From the NCBI RefSeq assembly GCF_002583555.1, contig NZ_BEGX01000061.1, positions 109,620 through 173,619 of the forward strand: a DNA stretch of 64,000 bases. Reading direction: 5' to 3'. The position numbers and the translations under genes were made by a program. Of this stretch, positions 8,113 to 18,520 are shown piece by piece. The notes beneath the pieces are model-generated. The model saw only the letters and a list, made by a program, of their open reading frames with translations. It had not been told where the DNA came from and ran no database searches. Positions within the stretch are counted from its first letter, which is position 1. Each line of letters starts with the position of its first letter. Origin of the DNA: Pseudonocardia sp. N23. Its GTDB lineage: Bacteria > Actinomycetota > Actinomycetes > Mycobacteriales > Pseudonocardiaceae.

Positions 8113-9933
8113 ATGGCTCCCCGGGATCCCGCGCAGGTGCTGCACCAGGTCTTCGGCTACGACGCCTTCCGTGGTGACCAGAGCGAGATCGTCGAGCACG
8201 TGTCCGGCGGCGGCGACGCCCTGGTGCTGATGCCGACGGGTGGCGGCAAGTCGCTGTGCTACCAGATTCCCTCGCTGGTCCGCGACGGGACGGGCGTGGT
8301 GATCTCGCCGCTGATCGCGCTGATGCAGGACCAGGTCGACGCGCTGCGCGCCGTCGGGGTGCGGGCCGGGTTCCTCAACTCGACGCAGGGCCCGCAGGAG
8401 CGCCGCGACACCGAGGCGGCGTTCCTCGACGGCGAGCTCGACATGCTCTACCTGGCCCCGGAGCGGCTGCGGGTGCCGTCGACGGTCGACCTGCTCGGAC
8501 GCGGCACCGTCGCGCTGTTCGCGATCGACGAGGCGCACTGCGTCTCCCAGTGGGGCCACGACTTCCGGCCCGACTACCTGATGCTCTCTGAGCTGCACCA
8601 GCGCTGGCCCGACGTGCCGCGCATCGCACTCACCGCCACCGCGACGCGGGCCACGCACGCCGAGATCGCGGAGCGGCTCGACCTCACCGGCGCGAAGCAC
8701 TTCGTCGCGAGCTTCGACAGGCCCAACATCCAGTACCGGATCGTGCCGAAGGCCGAGCCGCGCCGTCAGCTGCTGGACCTGCTGCGCGCCGAGCATGCGG
8801 GCGACGCCGGGATCGTCTACTGCCTGTCACGGCGGTCGGTGGAGCAGACCGCCGAGTTCCTCACCGCGCAGGGCATCACCGCACTCCCCTACCACGCGGG
8901 GCTGGAGGCACCGGTCCGCGCGGCCAACCAGGCCCGGTTCCTGCGCGAGGACGGCATCGTCATGGTCGCGACGATCGCGTTCGGCATGGGCATCGACAAG
9001 CCCGACGTGCGGTTCGTCGCGCACCTCGACCTGCCGAAGTCTGTCGAGGGCTACTACCAGGAGACGGGCCGCGCCGGTCGCGACGGGCTCCCGTCGACGG
9101 CGTGGCTGGCCTACGGCCTGGGCGACGTCGTGCAGCAGCGCAAGATGATCGACGACTCCGAGGGCGACCTCGCCCATCGCCGCCGGCTCTCCCAGCACCT
9201 CGACGCGATGCTCGCGCTGTGCGAGACCGTCGAGTGCCGGCGGGTGAACCTGCTGGCATATTTCGGCCAGGCCGGCGCCGAGGCGTGCGGGAACTGCGAC
9301 ACGTGCCTGACCCCGCCGCAGACGTGGGACGGCACCGTCGCTGCGCAGAAGGTGCTGTCGACGGTGTGGCGCCTGAAGAAGGAGCGCAACCAGAGCTTCG
9401 GGGCCGGCCAGATCGTCGACATCCTGGTGGGCAAGCAGACCCCGAAGATCACCCAGCACCGCCACGAGGAGCTGTCGGTGTTCGGCGTCGGCACCGAGCT
9501 GCGCGACGTCGAGTGGCGCACCGTCATCCGGCAGCTGCTGGCCCGCGAGCTGCTCACCGTCGGCGGCGCCTACCAGACGCTGTCGCTCACCGAGTCCAGC
9601 GGCGAGGTGCTGCGCGGCGACCGGGAGGTGGCGTTGCGCCGCGATCCCGAGCGCCCCGCCCGCGCCTCCCGCAACCGCTCGGCCGCCGCCACCGTGGCGC
9701 TGCCCGCCGCGGCCGCCGAGGTGTTCGAGCGGCTGCGCGCCTGGCGCGGCGCCGCCGCGAAGGAACAGGGCGTCCCCGCCTACGTGATCTTCCACGACGC
9801 AACGCTGCGCGAGATCGCCACCGGCGCCCCGACGTCGCTCGCCGAGCTCGGGCAGGTCAACGGCGTCGGCGAGGCCAAGCTCGCCCGCTACGGCGAGCAG
9901 ATCCTGGAGACACTCGCGGCCGGCCCGGCGTGA
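8113..9933 (+). CDS. recQ: ATP-dependent DNA helicase RecQ
   Basis: A 606-residue 3'-5' DNA helicase for recombination and repair. Walker A is [12 protein letters not shown] (K46), the DEAH box is [19 protein letters not shown] with the RecQ aromatic loop, and motif VI is [10 protein letters not shown]. The RQC zinc site is present ([10 protein letters not shown] ... CGNCDTC), followed by a winged helix and a C-terminal HRDC domain (from about residue 530, ending at [20 protein letters not shown]). All core parts are present and the length is normal. The start ATG 8113 follows a GGATCGGGG site. It is convergent with the HelD-type helicase downstream. Confidence 0.95.
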   Translation: MAPRDPAQVLHQVFGYDAFRGDQSEIVEHVSGGGDALVLMPTGGGKSLCYQIPSLVRDGTGVVISPLIALMQDQVDALRAVGVRAGFLNSTQGPQERRDTEAAFLDGELDMLYLAPERLRVPSTVDLLGRGTVALFAIDEAHCVSQWGHDFRPDYLMLSELHQRWPDVPRIALTATATRATHAEIAERLDLTGAKHFVASFDRPNIQYRIVPKAEPRRQLLDLLRAEHAGDAGIVYCLSRRSVEQTAEFLTAQGITALPYHAGLEAPVRAANQARFLREDGIVMVATIAFGMGIDKPDVRFVAHLDLPKSVEGYYQETGRAGRDGLPSTAWLAYGLGDVVQQRKMIDDSEGDLAHRRRLSQHLDAMLALCETVECRRVNLLAYFGQAGAEACGNCDTCLTPPQTWDGTVAAQKVLSTVWRLKKERNQSFGAGQIVDILVGKQTPKITQHRHEELSVFGVGTELRDVEWRTVIRQLLARELLTVGGAYQTLSLTESSGEVLRGDREVALRRDPERPARASRNRSAAATVALPAAAAEVFERLRAWRGAAAKEQGVPAYVIFHDATLREIATGAPTSLAELGQVNGVGEAKLARYGEQILETLAAGPA

Positions 9934-9961
9934 CGTCGGTGCACGGATGCGATCACGGGCG

Positions 9962-9979
9962 CGCGGATCCCGGTCCGCG
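9962..9979. terminator. Small hairpin between convergent recQ and helD genes
   Basis: CGCGGA and TCCGCG form a six-pair stem with a six-base loop in the 75-base gap between the two convergent stop codons. It is weak but correctly placed as a bidirectional terminator. Confidence 0.3.
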
Positions 9980-10008
9980 GCCGGCCCGCGCACCGGACAA
10001 CGGGCCCG

Positions 10009-12378
10009 TCAGCGCTGCTGCAGACGCTTGAGCATCCGCGGCAGCTCGCCCGCGTGCGCGACGCCGAGCCGCTGCGTCGCCCGCGTCAGGGCCACGTAGA
10101 GGTCGTTCGCGCCGCGCGGGGACTCCGCGAGCACCTCACCCGGCTCGACGAGCAGCACCGAGTCGAACTCCAGTCCCTTCGAGGCGTTGATCGTCAGCAC
10201 GACGACGGGGGCGTCGAGGTCGGCCGTCTCGGGGTCGTCCACGGCGGCCTCCACGGCCTGCGGGACGAGCGCCGCGCGCAGTGCCGCCACCCGGGCCGTC
10301 GGCACCAGGACCGCGACGCGGCCCTCCCCCACGGCCGCCCGCTCCTGGGCGACGAGGTCGGCGAGCACGCCGTCGAGGCCGTCGAGCGACCCCGCGGCGA
10401 CCCGCACCGCCCGCGGCGGGACCCCGGTGCTGCGGACCGACCGCGGCGGTGCCAGCGACGGCTCGATCTCGGCGAGCACGTCGTCGGCGATGTCGGCGAT
10501 CTCGGCCGGCGTCCGGTAGTTGACCGTCAGCTGCTCCAGCCGCCACCGCTTGGCGACGAACGGGCCCAGCACCTCGTCCCACGACCGCGCCCCGGACCTG
10601 TCCCCGGTCTGGGCGATGTCACCGACGATCGTCATCGACCGGCTCGGGACGCGACGCATCACCAGCCGCCACGCCATCGCAGACAGCTCCTGCGCCTCGT
10701 CGATGATCACGTGCCCGTAGGTCCATTCACGGTCTGCTTCGGCACGGTCGGCCGTCGTGTCGTAGCGGCTCACCTGCTGCCGCTCGGCGAGCCGGTCGGC
10801 GTCGACGATGTCGGTGGCGCGCAACAGCTCCGGGTCGAGGTCCTCCTCGAGGTCGAGGACGTCGAGCACCCCCTGGGCGTACTCGACCTCCTCGCGCAGC
10901 GCGGCGGCTGCGGCGGCCGCCGCAGCCGCGCCGTCGTCGCCGAGGAGCTCCGCGGCCTCGTCGAGCAGTGGCACGTCGGCGGGTGTCCAGCGTTCGTCGG
11001 CGGGCACGTCGTCGGCCGGGACGGGCCGGTACAGCAGCTCCCGGTCGGCCGGGGACAGCCTGCGCGCCACCGAGCCCAGCCGGCGCCGGTCGGCGAACAG
11101 ATCGGTGAGCAGCTGCTCGGCCGACAGCGTCGGCCACAGCGCGTCGAGCTCGCGCAGCAGCTCCGGGCTCTCGCCCAGCTCCTCCCGGATGTCCTCCAGG
11201 TCGGCCCGCCCGAGCAGACCGCGCCCCCCGAGGGTCTGCATGACCTGCTGGGCCAGCAGCCTGATCGCCTCGGACCGGAAGATGCGCTTGGCCTCGTTGT
11301 GCGGCTTGCGCGACCGCCGCGCCCGCGTCCGCGCCTGGTTGGCGACGTCGCGGTCGAGCCGCACCTGCTGCTGCTCGACGACGAGGTGCACCGGCCTGCG
11401 CGGCACCTGCTGGCGGTCACGCACCGCGGCCGCGACGACGGCCGCCATCTCGACCCCGCCCTTGAGCTCCGCGGCCTCCACCGACTCGGTGCGCCGCGCG
11501 TGCAGGCCGGGGAACAGCCGCGCCACCGTGGCCAGCACGACGCTCGTCTCCCCCAGCGACGGCAGGACCTGCCCGATGTAGCGCAGGAACGTCGGGTTGG
11601 GGCCGACGACGAGCACGCCGCGGCGGGCCAGCCGGTCGCGGTGGGTGTAGAGCAGGTAGGCGGCGCGGTGCAGCGCCACCGCCGTCTTCCCGGTGCCGGG
11701 CCCGCCCTGCACCACCAGCACCCCGGACGGCTTCGACCGGATGATGCGGTCCTGCTCGGCCTGGATCGTCGCGACGATGTCGCCCATCCGCCCGGTCCGT
11801 GCCTGCGTCACCGCAGCCATCAGCGCGGCCTCGCTGGTGAGCCCCGACTGGTTCCCCCGGGCCGCGGCGTCGGCCAGGTCGAGCACCTCGTCGTCGATGG
11901 CGAGGACCGCGCGGCGCCGCGTCCGCAGGTGCCGGCGCCGCCGCATCCCTTCCGGCGACGCCGCCGTCGCCGTGTAGAACGGCTGCGCCGCGGGGGCCCG
12001 CCAGTCCATCAGCAGCGGCTCGTACTCGCGCTCCTCGTCGAGCAGCCCGAGCCGGCCGACGTAGCGGACCTCACCGGAGTCGGTGTCGAGCCGGCCGAAC
12101 GCGAGTCCGTGCTCGGCGGCGCGCAGCGCGGCCAGCCGGTCGGTGTACATGGCGGCGGCCGCGTCCCGCTCCGTCAGGGCCTGCGGGGTGCCGACGGTCT
12201 CGCCGTGCAGCACGTCGTGCAGCCGGCGCGCGGTCTCCGCCCGCCGGGCGTCGAGCCGCCCGTAGAGCATCTCGACGTAGGCCCGCTCGTGCTCCAGCGC
12301 GGCGGCGGGGTCGGTGTCGGGCATACCCGGACGGTCGTCCGGGGTGGGATCGCTGTCGTGAGACACGCTGTTGGACAC
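10009..12378 (-). CDS. helD: HelD/HelR-type UvrD-like helicase (RNA polymerase recycling family)
   Basis: A 789-residue superfamily 1 ATPase. The N-terminal ~70 residues form the predicted coiled coil typical of HelD (LEHERAYVEMLYGRLDARRAE). Walker A is QGGPGTGKTAVALHR (K231), motif II is HVIIDEAQELS and motif VI is VALTRATQRLG. HelD/HelR proteins bind RNA polymerase and release it from DNA, and some actinobacterial HelR members give rifamycin tolerance. I looked for a rifamycin-associated element upstream and did not find one, so that role is not supported here. The GTG at 12378 is the longest start; ATG 12324 is also reasonable. An alanine run (DDGAAAAAAAAAALREE) interrupts the central insertion. 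Confidence 0.85.
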   Translation of the reverse strand: MSNSVSHDSDPTPDDRPGMPDTDPAAALEHERAYVEMLYGRLDARRAETARRLHDVLHGETVGTPQALTERDAAAAMYTDRLAALRAAEHGLAFGRLDTDSGEVRYVGRLGLLDEEREYEPLLMDWRAPAAQPFYTATAASPEGMRRRRHLRTRRRAVLAIDDEVLDLADAAARGNQSGLTSEAALMAAVTQARTGRMGDIVATIQAEQDRIIRSKPSGVLVVQGGPGTGKTAVALHRAAYLLYTHRDRLARRGVLVVGPNPTFLRYIGQVLPSLGETSVVLATVARLFPGLHARRTESVEAAELKGGVEMAAVVAAAVRDRQQVPRRPVHLVVEQQQVRLDRDVANQARTRARRSRKPHNEAKRIFRSEAIRLLAQQVMQTLGGRGLLGRADLEDIREELGESPELLRELDALWPTLSAEQLLTDLFADRRRLGSVARRLSPADRELLYRPVPADDVPADERWTPADVPLLDEAAELLGDDGAAAAAAAAAALREEVEYAQGVLDVLDLEEDLDPELLRATDIVDADRLAERQQVSRYDTTADRAEADREWTYGHVIIDEAQELSAMAWRLVMRRVPSRSMTIVGDIAQTGDRSGARSWDEVLGPFVAKRWRLEQLTVNYRTPAEIADIADDVLAEIEPSLAPPRSVRSTGVPPRAVRVAAGSLDGLDGVLADLVAQERAAVGEGRVAVLVPTARVAALRAALVPQAVEAAVDDPETADLDAPVVVLTINASKGLEFDSVLLVEPGEVLAESPRGANDLYVALTRATQRLGVAHAGELPRMLKRLQQR

Positions 12379-12467
12379 CAGTGCGACTACCTTCGCGGGC
12401 GACGTGACGGATCACCCGCCGGTTGACGCGGCCCGGCCGGGCGACTGTCCAACGTACCAGCGCACGG

Positions 12468-12494
12468 GTTTACCGCGACGGGCGCCGAGGGTAA
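12468..12494 (+). promoter_or_regulatory. SigB/SigF-type promoter before the sigma gene (autoregulation)
   Basis: GTTT at 12468-12471, a 17-base spacer and GGGTAA at 12489-12494 match the SigB/SigF promoter pattern exactly in both boxes. It lies about 55 bases before the sigma-factor start codon, as expected for an autoregulated stress sigma factor. Confidence 0.7.
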
Positions 12495-12548
12495 GCGGCT
12501 CCGTGCGCATCCTTGCGACGTCGCGCCGGCGGCCCAGCCCGGGTCCCT

Positions 12549-13442
12549 GTGCCTGACCGACCGTCGTCCGACGCCCCGGCCCCTCACGGCCCCGGGGCGG
12601 CCGCCGAGCCCGCCTCCCGCACCGAGCCCGCCTCCCGCACCGAGCCCGCCTCCCGCACGGAAACGTCGAACGGGGACGGGCCCGCAGGCAGGTCCGAGTG
12701 CTACGACCACCTCACCCCGCTGTTCGACCAGCTCGCCGGCCTCGACGACGGCGACCCCCGCCGGCCCGATCTTCGCGAGCAGCTCGTCACCGGGCACCTG
12801 CCGGTGGTGCGCCACATCGCGCGCCGATTCGCGGGCCGCGGTGAACCCGTCGACGACCTCGAGCAGGCCGGCACCGTCGGGCTGATCAACGCCGTCGACC
12901 GCTTCGACCCCGAGCGCGGCGTCGACTTCCTGTCCTACGCCGTCCCCACGATCACCGGGGAGGTGCGCAGGCACTTCCGCGACCGCACGTGGTCGATGCG
13001 GGTACCGCGCCGGCTCAAGGAGCTGCAGAGCGCCATCAACGGGGCCGTGGGGCTGCTCGCCCAGGACCTCGGCCGGGCGCCGCGGCCCACGGAGATCGCC
13101 GAGAACCTCGGCTTGTCCGTCGACGAGGTCATCGAGGGCCTCGACGCCCGCCAGGTGTACCGGTCGACGTCGCTCGACGAGCTCGTCGCCGGGTCGGACT
13201 CGCAGCTCGGCAACACCCTCGGGGTCGCCGACGCCGAGATGGAGACGGTCGACTACCGCCAGACGCTGGTCCCGCTGCTCGACGAGCTCCCCACCCGGGA
13301 GCGCACCATCGTCGTGCTGCGGTTCTTCGCGGGCATGACGCAGACCCAGATCGCCGACGAGGTCGGCATCTCCCAGATGCACGTCTCCCGGCTGCTGTCC
13401 CGCACCCTGGCCCGGCTGCGCCGCCGGATGGGCGGCGGCTGA
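12549..13442 (+). CDS. sigF: RNA polymerase sigma factor, SigB/SigF/SigG family
   Basis: A 297-residue group 3 sigma factor. Region 2 spans HLPVVRHIARRFAGRGEPVD through FLSYAVPTITGEVRRHF, with the -10 recognition stretch RDRTWSMRVPRRLKEL. Region 3 contains LGRAPRPTEIAENLGLS. Region 4 has the helix-turn-helix MTQTQIADEVGISQMHVSRL. The N-terminal 40 residues are a Pro/Ala/Thr extension with three copies of EPASRT. The start GTG 12549 is chosen because the SigF-type promoter at 12468-12494 would start transcription near 12502; a TTG at 12513 is the alternative. Its likely control partners, two anti-sigma ATPases and a STAS antagonist, lie 6-10 kb upstream rather than adjacent. Confidence 0.9.
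   Translation: MPDRPSSDAPAPHGPGAAAEPASRTEPASRTEPASRTETSNGDGPAGRSECYDHLTPLFDQLAGLDDGDPRRPDLREQLVTGHLPVVRHIARRFAGRGEPVDDLEQAGTVGLINAVDRFDPERGVDFLSYAVPTITGEVRRHFRDRTWSMRVPRRLKELQSAINGAVGLLAQDLGRAPRPTEIAENLGLSVDEVIEGLDARQVYRSTSLDELVAGSDSQLGNTLGVADAEMETVDYRQTLVPLLDELPTRERTIVVLRFFAGMTQTQIADEVGISQMHVSRLLSRTLARLRRRMGGG
12606..12659 (+). repeat. 18-base triplication in the sigma-factor N-terminus
   Basis: Three tandem copies of GAGCCCGCCTCCCGCACC (the last differs at its final base) encode EPASRT repeated three times before sigma region 1.2/2. The repeat is in frame. Confidence 0.85.
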
Positions 13443-13458
13443 CACACCGGCTCCGCCT

Positions 13459-13484
13459 CCCGCGGCACCGCTGCGGACCGCGGG
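13459..13484. terminator. Bidirectional hairpin between sigF and the GH65 gene
   Basis: CCCGCGG (13459-13465) and CCGCGGG (13478-13484) pair perfectly across a 12-base loop in the 44-base gap between two convergent stop codons. Confidence 0.5.
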
Positions 13485-13486
13485 CC

Positions 13487-15847
13487 TCAGCCGGGGTGAC
13501 GGCGCCGCGGGCCGCGGCCGTGGGGCTGCTCGACAGGCTCCACCGGCGGCACCGCCGGCATGTCCCGCACGACCGGGGCGTCGGCGAGCGCGAGCGCCTC
13601 GCCGTGGTGGCGCAGCCTCATCGGCGGACCGCTGACCAGCCGGTACTCGACCTCGTCGGAGGTCATCGTGACGCGCAGCGACCGGCCCTGCCACAGCACC
13701 CCGAACGAGATGCGCGGCAACGCCGCCGGCAGCCGCGGCGCGAACGAGATGCCGTCGCGGTCGGTGCGCATCCCGCCGAACCCGGACGCGACGGCACTCC
13801 ACGTCCCCGCCATCGACGCGATGTGCATGCCGTGGTCGGTGTTGCCCGCCAGGTCCCCCAGGTCGACGAGTGCGGCCTCGGCGAAGTAGTCGTAGGCCAG
13901 GTCGAGGTGGCCCGTCCAGGCCGCGACGACGGCCTGCGTGGCCGCCGACAGCGACGAGTCGCGCACCGTGATCGCCTCGTAGTAGGCGAAGTTGCGGGCC
14001 ATCTGCTCGGGGGTGAAGGCATCGGGCTGCAGCTGCATGGCCAGCACCAGGTCGGCCTGCTTGATGACCTGCTTGCGGTACAGGTCGAAGTACGGGAAAT
14101 GCAGCAGCAGCGGGTACTTCTTCTCCGGCGTGTGCTCGAAGTTCCAGATCTGGTGGTCGGTGAAGCCCTCCGCCTGCGGGTGCACCCCGAGTGTCTCGTC
14201 GAACGGGATCCGCATGGACGCCGCCGCGTCGCGCCAGCTGGCCATCTCCTCGGCGTTGACGCCCAGCTTCGCCGCGGCGCGCGGGTTGCGGGCGGCGACG
14301 TCGGCGGCGTAGCGCAGGTTCAGCTGCGCCATCAGGTTCGTGTAGACGTTGTTGTCGACGATCGCGGTGTACTCGTCGGGGCCGGTCACCCCGTCGATGC
14401 GGAACTGGCCCGCGGAGTCGTGGTGGCCCAGCGACCGCCACAGCCGGGCCGTCTGCACCAGGATGTCCAGCCCGACCTCGCGCTCGAACACGAGGTCGCC
14501 GGTCGCCGCGACGTGGCGGCGCACGGCGTCGGCGATGTCGGCGTTGATGTGGAACGCGGCCGTCCCCGCCGGCCAGTAGCCGGAGCACTCGTGGCCGCGG
14601 ATCGTTCGCCACGGGAACGCCGCACCCGCAAGTCCGAGCTGCTCGGCCCGCTCCATGGCCAGCGGCAGGATCGACTGCCGCCACCGCAGCGCGTCGGCGG
14701 CCGCGTCGGGCGCCAGGTGCGACAGGACCGGCAGTGCGAACGTCTCGGTGTCCCAGAACGTGTGCCCGTCGTAACCGTCGCCGGTGAGCCCCTTGGCCCC
14801 GATCGCGCGGCGCTCCGCACGGGCACCGGCCTGCAGGACGTGGAACACCGCGAGCCGTACCGCCTGCTGCAGCTCGGCGTCACCGTCGATCTCGACGTCG
14901 GCGGTGACCCAGAAGTCGTCGAGGTAGGCGCGCTGCTCGGCGAGCAGGCCCTCCCAGCCGGTGAACCTGGCCGCGGCCAGCCCCGCGCGGACCTGGTCGT
15001 GCACCGCGGGCAGCGAGCGGCGCGACGACCAGCCGTAGGACAGGTACTTGACGATCCGCAGCGTCTCCCCCGGCTTGAGCCGGGCGATGACCGTGGTGCG
15101 GCCGATGTCCTCGGTGGCCTCCGACGACGTCTTCGTCGACTCCGGCCCGTACACCTCGTGGTCCATCGCCGCGGCGAGGCGCAGACCCGACTGCCGGGTC
15201 TGGTGCACCAGCGTCGCGCCGGCGTTCTCGCTGCGGTGCTGCTCGGACACCAGCGGCTCGGCCAGCGCGGCCTCGACGCGGGGGTCGCCGTTGGCGCGTT
15301 GCGGGAGCTGCTCGTTGGCGACGAGCTCGGACTGCACGACGAGCGTCGTCGGGGCGTCGACCGCCTCGACCTCGTAGCAGATCGCCGCGATCGCCCGTTG
15401 CGTCAGCGACACCAGCCGGGTGCTGCGCACACGGATCGTCCGGTCGGCAGGCGAGGCCCACTCGACCTCCCGGGTGAGCGTCCCGGCCTGCAGGTCCAGG
15501 ACCCGCTCGTGCCGGTTGAGGGTGCCGTAGCGCAGGTCGAACGGCTCGTCGTCGACCAGCAGCCGGATGAGCTTGCCGTTGGTGACATTGATGATCGTCT
15601 GGCCGGACTCGGGATAGCCGTAGCCGCCCTCGGCGTAGGGCAGCGGCCGCCGCTCGTACAGCGAGTTCAGGTAGGTGCCGGGGATGGCGTGCGGCTCGCC
15701 CTCGTCGAGGTTGCCTCGCATGCCGATGTGGCCGTTGGACAGCGCGAACACCGACTCGGTCTGCCCCATCGCCTCCAGGTGCAGTGCGGGCTCGCGCACG
15801 CACCAGGGCTCGACCGTGAACGGCCGCCCGGTGTCCGACGCGGTCAT
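13487..15847 (-). CDS. Glycoside hydrolase family 65 phosphorylase (trehalose/maltose/kojibiose type)
   Basis: A 786-residue GH65 protein, the same size and layout as mycobacterial Rv3401. Domains in order are an N-terminal beta-sandwich ([13 protein letters not shown]), an (alpha/alpha)6 catalytic barrel and a small C-terminal beta domain. The barrel contains [26 protein letters not shown] and the catalytic acid region [18 protein letters not shown] (Glu492). Members use phosphate to split alpha-linked glucose disaccharides, releasing beta-glucose 1-phosphate. The upstream gene, a beta-phosphoglucomutase-like HAD enzyme overlapping by ATGA, would convert that product to glucose 6-phosphate, so the pair forms a disaccharide salvage route. 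The exact disaccharide is not determined. Confidence 0.9.
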   Translation of the reverse strand: MTASDTGRPFTVEPWCVREPALHLEAMGQTESVFALSNGHIGMRGNLDEGEPHAIPGTYLNSLYERRPLPYAEGGYGYPESGQTIINVTNGKLIRLLVDDEPFDLRYGTLNRHERVLDLQAGTLTREVEWASPADRTIRVRSTRLVSLTQRAIAAICYEVEAVDAPTTLVVQSELVANEQLPQRANGDPRVEAALAEPLVSEQHRSENAGATLVHQTRQSGLRLAAAMDHEVYGPESTKTSSEATEDIGRTTVIARLKPGETLRIVKYLSYGWSSRRSLPAVHDQVRAGLAAARFTGWEGLLAEQRAYLDDFWVTADVEIDGDAELQQAVRLAVFHVLQAGARAERRAIGAKGLTGDGYDGHTFWDTETFALPVLSHLAPDAAADALRWRQSILPLAMERAEQLGLAGAAFPWRTIRGHECSGYWPAGTAAFHINADIADAVRRHVAATGDLVFEREVGLDILVQTARLWRSLGHHDSAGQFRIDGVTGPDEYTAIVDNNVYTNLMAQLNLRYAADVAARNPRAAAKLGVNAEEMASWRDAAASMRIPFDETLGVHPQAEGFTDHQIWNFEHTPEKKYPLLLHFPYFDLYRKQVIKQADLVLAMQLQPDAFTPEQMARNFAYYEAITVRDSSLSAATQAVVAAWTGHLDLAYDYFAEAALVDLGDLAGNTDHGMHIASMAGTWSAVASGFGGMRTDRDGISFAPRLPAALPRISFGVLWQGRSLRVTMTSDEVEYRLVSGPPMRLRHHGEALALADAPVVRDMPAVPPVEPVEQPHGRGPRRRHPG

Positions 15848-16614
15848 CGGCCCTCCTCCAGCAGCTCGGCCAGGTCGTCGACGACGACGGTCGCGCCGTG
15901 CTCGCGCAGGGCGGCGGCCTGGTCGAGCCGGTTCACCCCGACGACCGCGACGAACCCGCCCGCGCGGCCCGCCTCGACGCCGGCGAGGGCGTCCTCGAAG
16001 ACGACGGCCTCCTCGGTGCCGACCCCGAGGTCCGCGGCGGCGGCGAGGAACGTGTCGGGGGCGGGCTTGCCCGGCAGCGACCGCTGCTTGGCGACGACAC
16101 CGTCGACGCGGTGGTCGACGTACTGCGCGAGATCGGAGACCTCCAGCACCTGCTCGGCGTTGGCCGACGACGACACCACCGCCGTCTGCAGCCCGGCCGC
16201 GCGCACGGCCTTCAGGTAGCGCACCGAGCCGGGGTAGACGTCGACACCGTTGGTCCGGATCTTCTCCTGGACCATGTCGTTCTTGCGGGTCGACAAGCCC
16301 CAGACCGTGTCGGCGGTGGGGTCGTCGTCCGGCCCTCCCTGCGGCAGCTCGATGCCCCGGGAACGCAGGAACCCGTCCGTGCCCTCCATCCGCGGCCGCC
16401 CGTCGACGTACGGGCCGTAGTCGGCCGTGAGGTCGAACGGCCGGAACGGCTCACCCGTGCGGTCGGCACGCGCGCGCAGGAAGTCGTCGAACATCTGCTT
16501 CCAGGCGGCGGCGTGAACACTGGCGGTGTCGGTGAGGACACCGTCCAGATCGAACAGGCAGGCGCGCGTCGCACCCGGCAGACCCAACATGGCGGCACCG
16601 TATCTCTCGATCAT
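15844..16614 (-). CDS. Beta-phosphoglucomutase-like HAD phosphatase
   Basis: A 256-residue HAD-family enzyme resembling mycobacterial Rv3400. The nucleophile and acid/base aspartates are in [14 protein letters not shown], motif II is [12 protein letters not shown], the lysine is in [14 protein letters not shown] and the acidic motif is [16 protein letters not shown]. It would interconvert beta-glucose 1-phosphate and glucose 6-phosphate. It overlaps the downstream GH65 gene by ATGA, which supports that role. Two starts are possible: ATG 16614 (used here) and ATG 16590; neither has a strong ribosome site. Confidence 0.87.
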   Translation of the reverse strand: MIERYGAAMLGLPGATRACLFDLDGVLTDTASVHAAAWKQMFDDFLRARADRTGEPFRPFDLTADYGPYVDGRPRMEGTDGFLRSRGIELPQGGPDDDPTADTVWGLSTRKNDMVQEKIRTNGVDVYPGSVRYLKAVRAAGLQTAVVSSSANAEQVLEVSDLAQYVDHRVDGVVAKQRSLPGKPAPDTFLAAAADLGVGTEEAVVFEDALAGVEAGRAGGFVAVVGVNRLDQAAALREHGATVVVDDLAELLEEGR

Positions 16615-16663
16615 CACGGTCGCGCGACGGGCTGTTGAACACTGCACTGCGCGGGGCGCCCCC

Positions 16664-18238
16664 TCAGAGGGTGGCGCCTGCCGGGCGGACCGTCCAGGTG
16701 CGGCCCGTGGCGGTCTCGGTGATCGTGACGACGCAGTGGCCGCCGTCGGCGGCCGCGTCGACCGTGACCTCGCCACCCTCGGGATGCGGCTCGACGACCT
16801 CCTGCACGATCGCCCTGACCTGCGCGAGCACCTCCAGCGGGGTGACCGGCAGCTCGTCGAGACCGGGCTCGCACACGATCGAAGCCGTGAGCCGCTTGCC
16901 GAACCGGGCCTGCTCGAGCTGCAGGTAGGCCCGCACCGAGTCGAGCTCGTCGCGCAACGTGATCGTGTCGTCGGCGGGGCGGTCGGCCGCACGGGTCAGG
17001 TCGGCGAAGCCCAGCAGCAGCTCCCGGGCCCGGCCGGGGTCGGTGCGCACCAGCGACGCGATCGTGTTGAGCGAGTTGTAGACGAAGTGCTGCTCCAGCC
17101 GCCGCGCCTGCACGCGCTGCTCCTCGGGAACGACCCGGGGCGCGGGTTCCTGCTCCGGGACGCGCGGCTGCGGCGCCGCGGGCGCCGGAGCCTCCTCCGG
17201 GCCGTCGAGGTCGACGGTGCGCACCTCGCTTTCGCCGGAGTCCCAGCGCTCGTCGTCGGCGAAACCGTCGTCCCACAGGCCGTCCTCGACCTCCTCCGGC
17301 GCGACCAGGCCCCGCCACACCGGCAGCCGGAGCCGCCCGCCCACGGTCCACTCGGTGAACTCGACCTGCCCCACCAGCCGCGGCACCGCCCACAGGGCGT
17401 CGCGCGCCACGCTCGCCGGCACCCCGCCCGCGAACGCCGACTCCGCAGTACCCAGGTCGGGCAGCAGAGCGGTCACCGCCGCCCGCGGCGCACCGGCACC
17501 CAGCCCCACCCGGCCGACGTAGCGCAGCCCCGCCGGGCCCGGCACCCCGAGCAGCAGCGCCGCCACCGTGTCCGGCCGGTCGGGCGAGGCGGGCGTCCAG
17601 CCGCCGACGACCACCTGCCGTGACTGCCGCAGCGGCACCCGCAGCCAGTTCCGCGACCGCCTGCCCGGTTGGTAGGCGGAGTCGAGCCGCTTCGCGTACA
17701 CGCCGTCGAGGCCGTACCGCCGCGCCGTGGCCAGCACGTGCCCGGCGTCGCCCGCGGGCCACGACGGCGAGAGCACGACGGGCTGCTCGGCCAGGCCGAG
17801 GTCGTCGACCAGCTCCCGGCGCCGCTGGTAGGGCAACGACGTCGTCGACTCCCCGTCGAGCCACATCAGGTCGCTGACGAAGAACCCGACCGGCACGTCG
17901 GCGACCAGCCCTGCGCCCGGCCGCTGGGTCGCGGTGCGACGCATCAGCAGCCGCCTGCTCGGGACCCCCGCGTCGTCGAGGGCGACGACGGTCCCGTCGA
18001 GGATCACGCCGTTCCGGGGGGCCTTGGCCGCGAGCACGTGCAGCTCCGGGAACGCCGACGTGACCGACCGGTCCCGAGCGGTGAGCAGCCGGACCCGGCC
18101 GGGCCTCGCGTAGGCGATGGCGCGCAGCCCGTCCCACGCGAACTCGACGGCCCATCCCGGGCCGCTCGGCATGTCCCCGGTGGCCGCCTGCATGGGCGGC
18201 ACCAGGTCGGGCATCCCGCCCGTGCCCGCCCGGACCAT
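16664..18238 (-). CDS. Catalytically dead ATP-dependent DNA ligase fold fused to LytS-type kinase module
   Basis: A 524-residue protein. Residues 1-215 match the adenylation domain of LigD-type ligases, 225-312 match the ligase OB domain ([21 protein letters not shown]), 313-372 are an acidic/proline linker, and 373-470 match the LytS/YehU-type dimerisation and phosphoacceptor segment ([18 protein letters not shown] with H384, [16 protein letters not shown]). The ligase motifs are broken: the nucleotide-accepting lysine of KxDG is Ala34 (AWDG; GCG codon at 18139-18137), the motif III glutamate is Thr83 (DGT), and the motif V lysines are Arg200 and Pro202. Motif IV keeps K183. The C-terminal ATPase lacks a recognisable N-box. 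The start ATG 18238 is preceded by GGTGAGG. Neither ligation nor autokinase activity is expected; a binding or signalling role is inference. Confidence 0.8.
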   Translation of the reverse strand: MVRAGTGGMPDLVPPMQAATGDMPSGPGWAVEFAWDGLRAIAYARPGRVRLLTARDRSVTSAFPELHVLAAKAPRNGVILDGTVVALDDAGVPSRRLLMRRTATQRPGAGLVADVPVGFFVSDLMWLDGESTTSLPYQRRRELVDDLGLAEQPVVLSPSWPAGDAGHVLATARRYGLDGVYAKRLDSAYQPGRRSRNWLRVPLRQSRQVVVGGWTPASPDRPDTVAALLLGVPGPAGLRYVGRVGLGAGAPRAAVTALLPDLGTAESAFAGGVPASVARDALWAVPRLVGQVEFTEWTVGGRLRLPVWRGLVAPEEVEDGLWDDGFADDERWDSGESEVRTVDLDGPEEAPAPAAPQPRVPEQEPAPRVVPEEQRVQARRLEQHFVYNSLNTIASLVRTDPGRARELLLGFADLTRAADRPADDTITLRDELDSVRAYLQLEQARFGKRLTASIVCEPGLDELPVTPLEVLAQVRAIVQEVVEPHPEGGEVTVDAAADGGHCVVTITETATGRTWTVRPAGATL

Positions 18239-18520
18239 CACCTCACCAGCGTAGTTCGCGACCCGGCCCGGACGGTCGCGCGTCGGCCGTGCGGGCGACG
18301 GAACGGGACGAACGGAGATCAACAGGTGCCCGGCGCGCGCCGAACGGTCGGCCCCGCCGGCCCACGACGACGGTGCGGACCCGACGGATGGCTGTGACCT
18401 GCGGCAACCGACCTCGACACCGCCCGGCGCGGCCACCGCTCACCCGCTCGTCGCGCATCGTCGGTCACCGGACACCCCGACGCCACGCCACGACGCTGCG
18501 CGGGGGACGATCGACTCATC

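Noticed and set aside
12370-12453. Eight-base inverted repeat GTTGGACA / TGTCCAAC around the HelD start
   Set aside because: The arms are 68 bases apart and one overlaps the start codon; no supporting second copy, so chance is likely. It does not match the rifamycin-associated element.
12387-14684. A 765-codon minus-strand open frame crossing the sigma gene and part of the GH65 gene
   Set aside because: It is an antisense/out-of-frame shadow: Arg/Gly/Ala-rich, no domain, and it covers two clearly real genes. Many such frames exist here because GC-rich codons leave few stops.
13487-16614. Treating the GH65/HAD pair as a novel system
   Set aside because: The same coupled pair is known from mycobacteria (Rv3401/Rv3400 type); gene order and lengths are ordinary.
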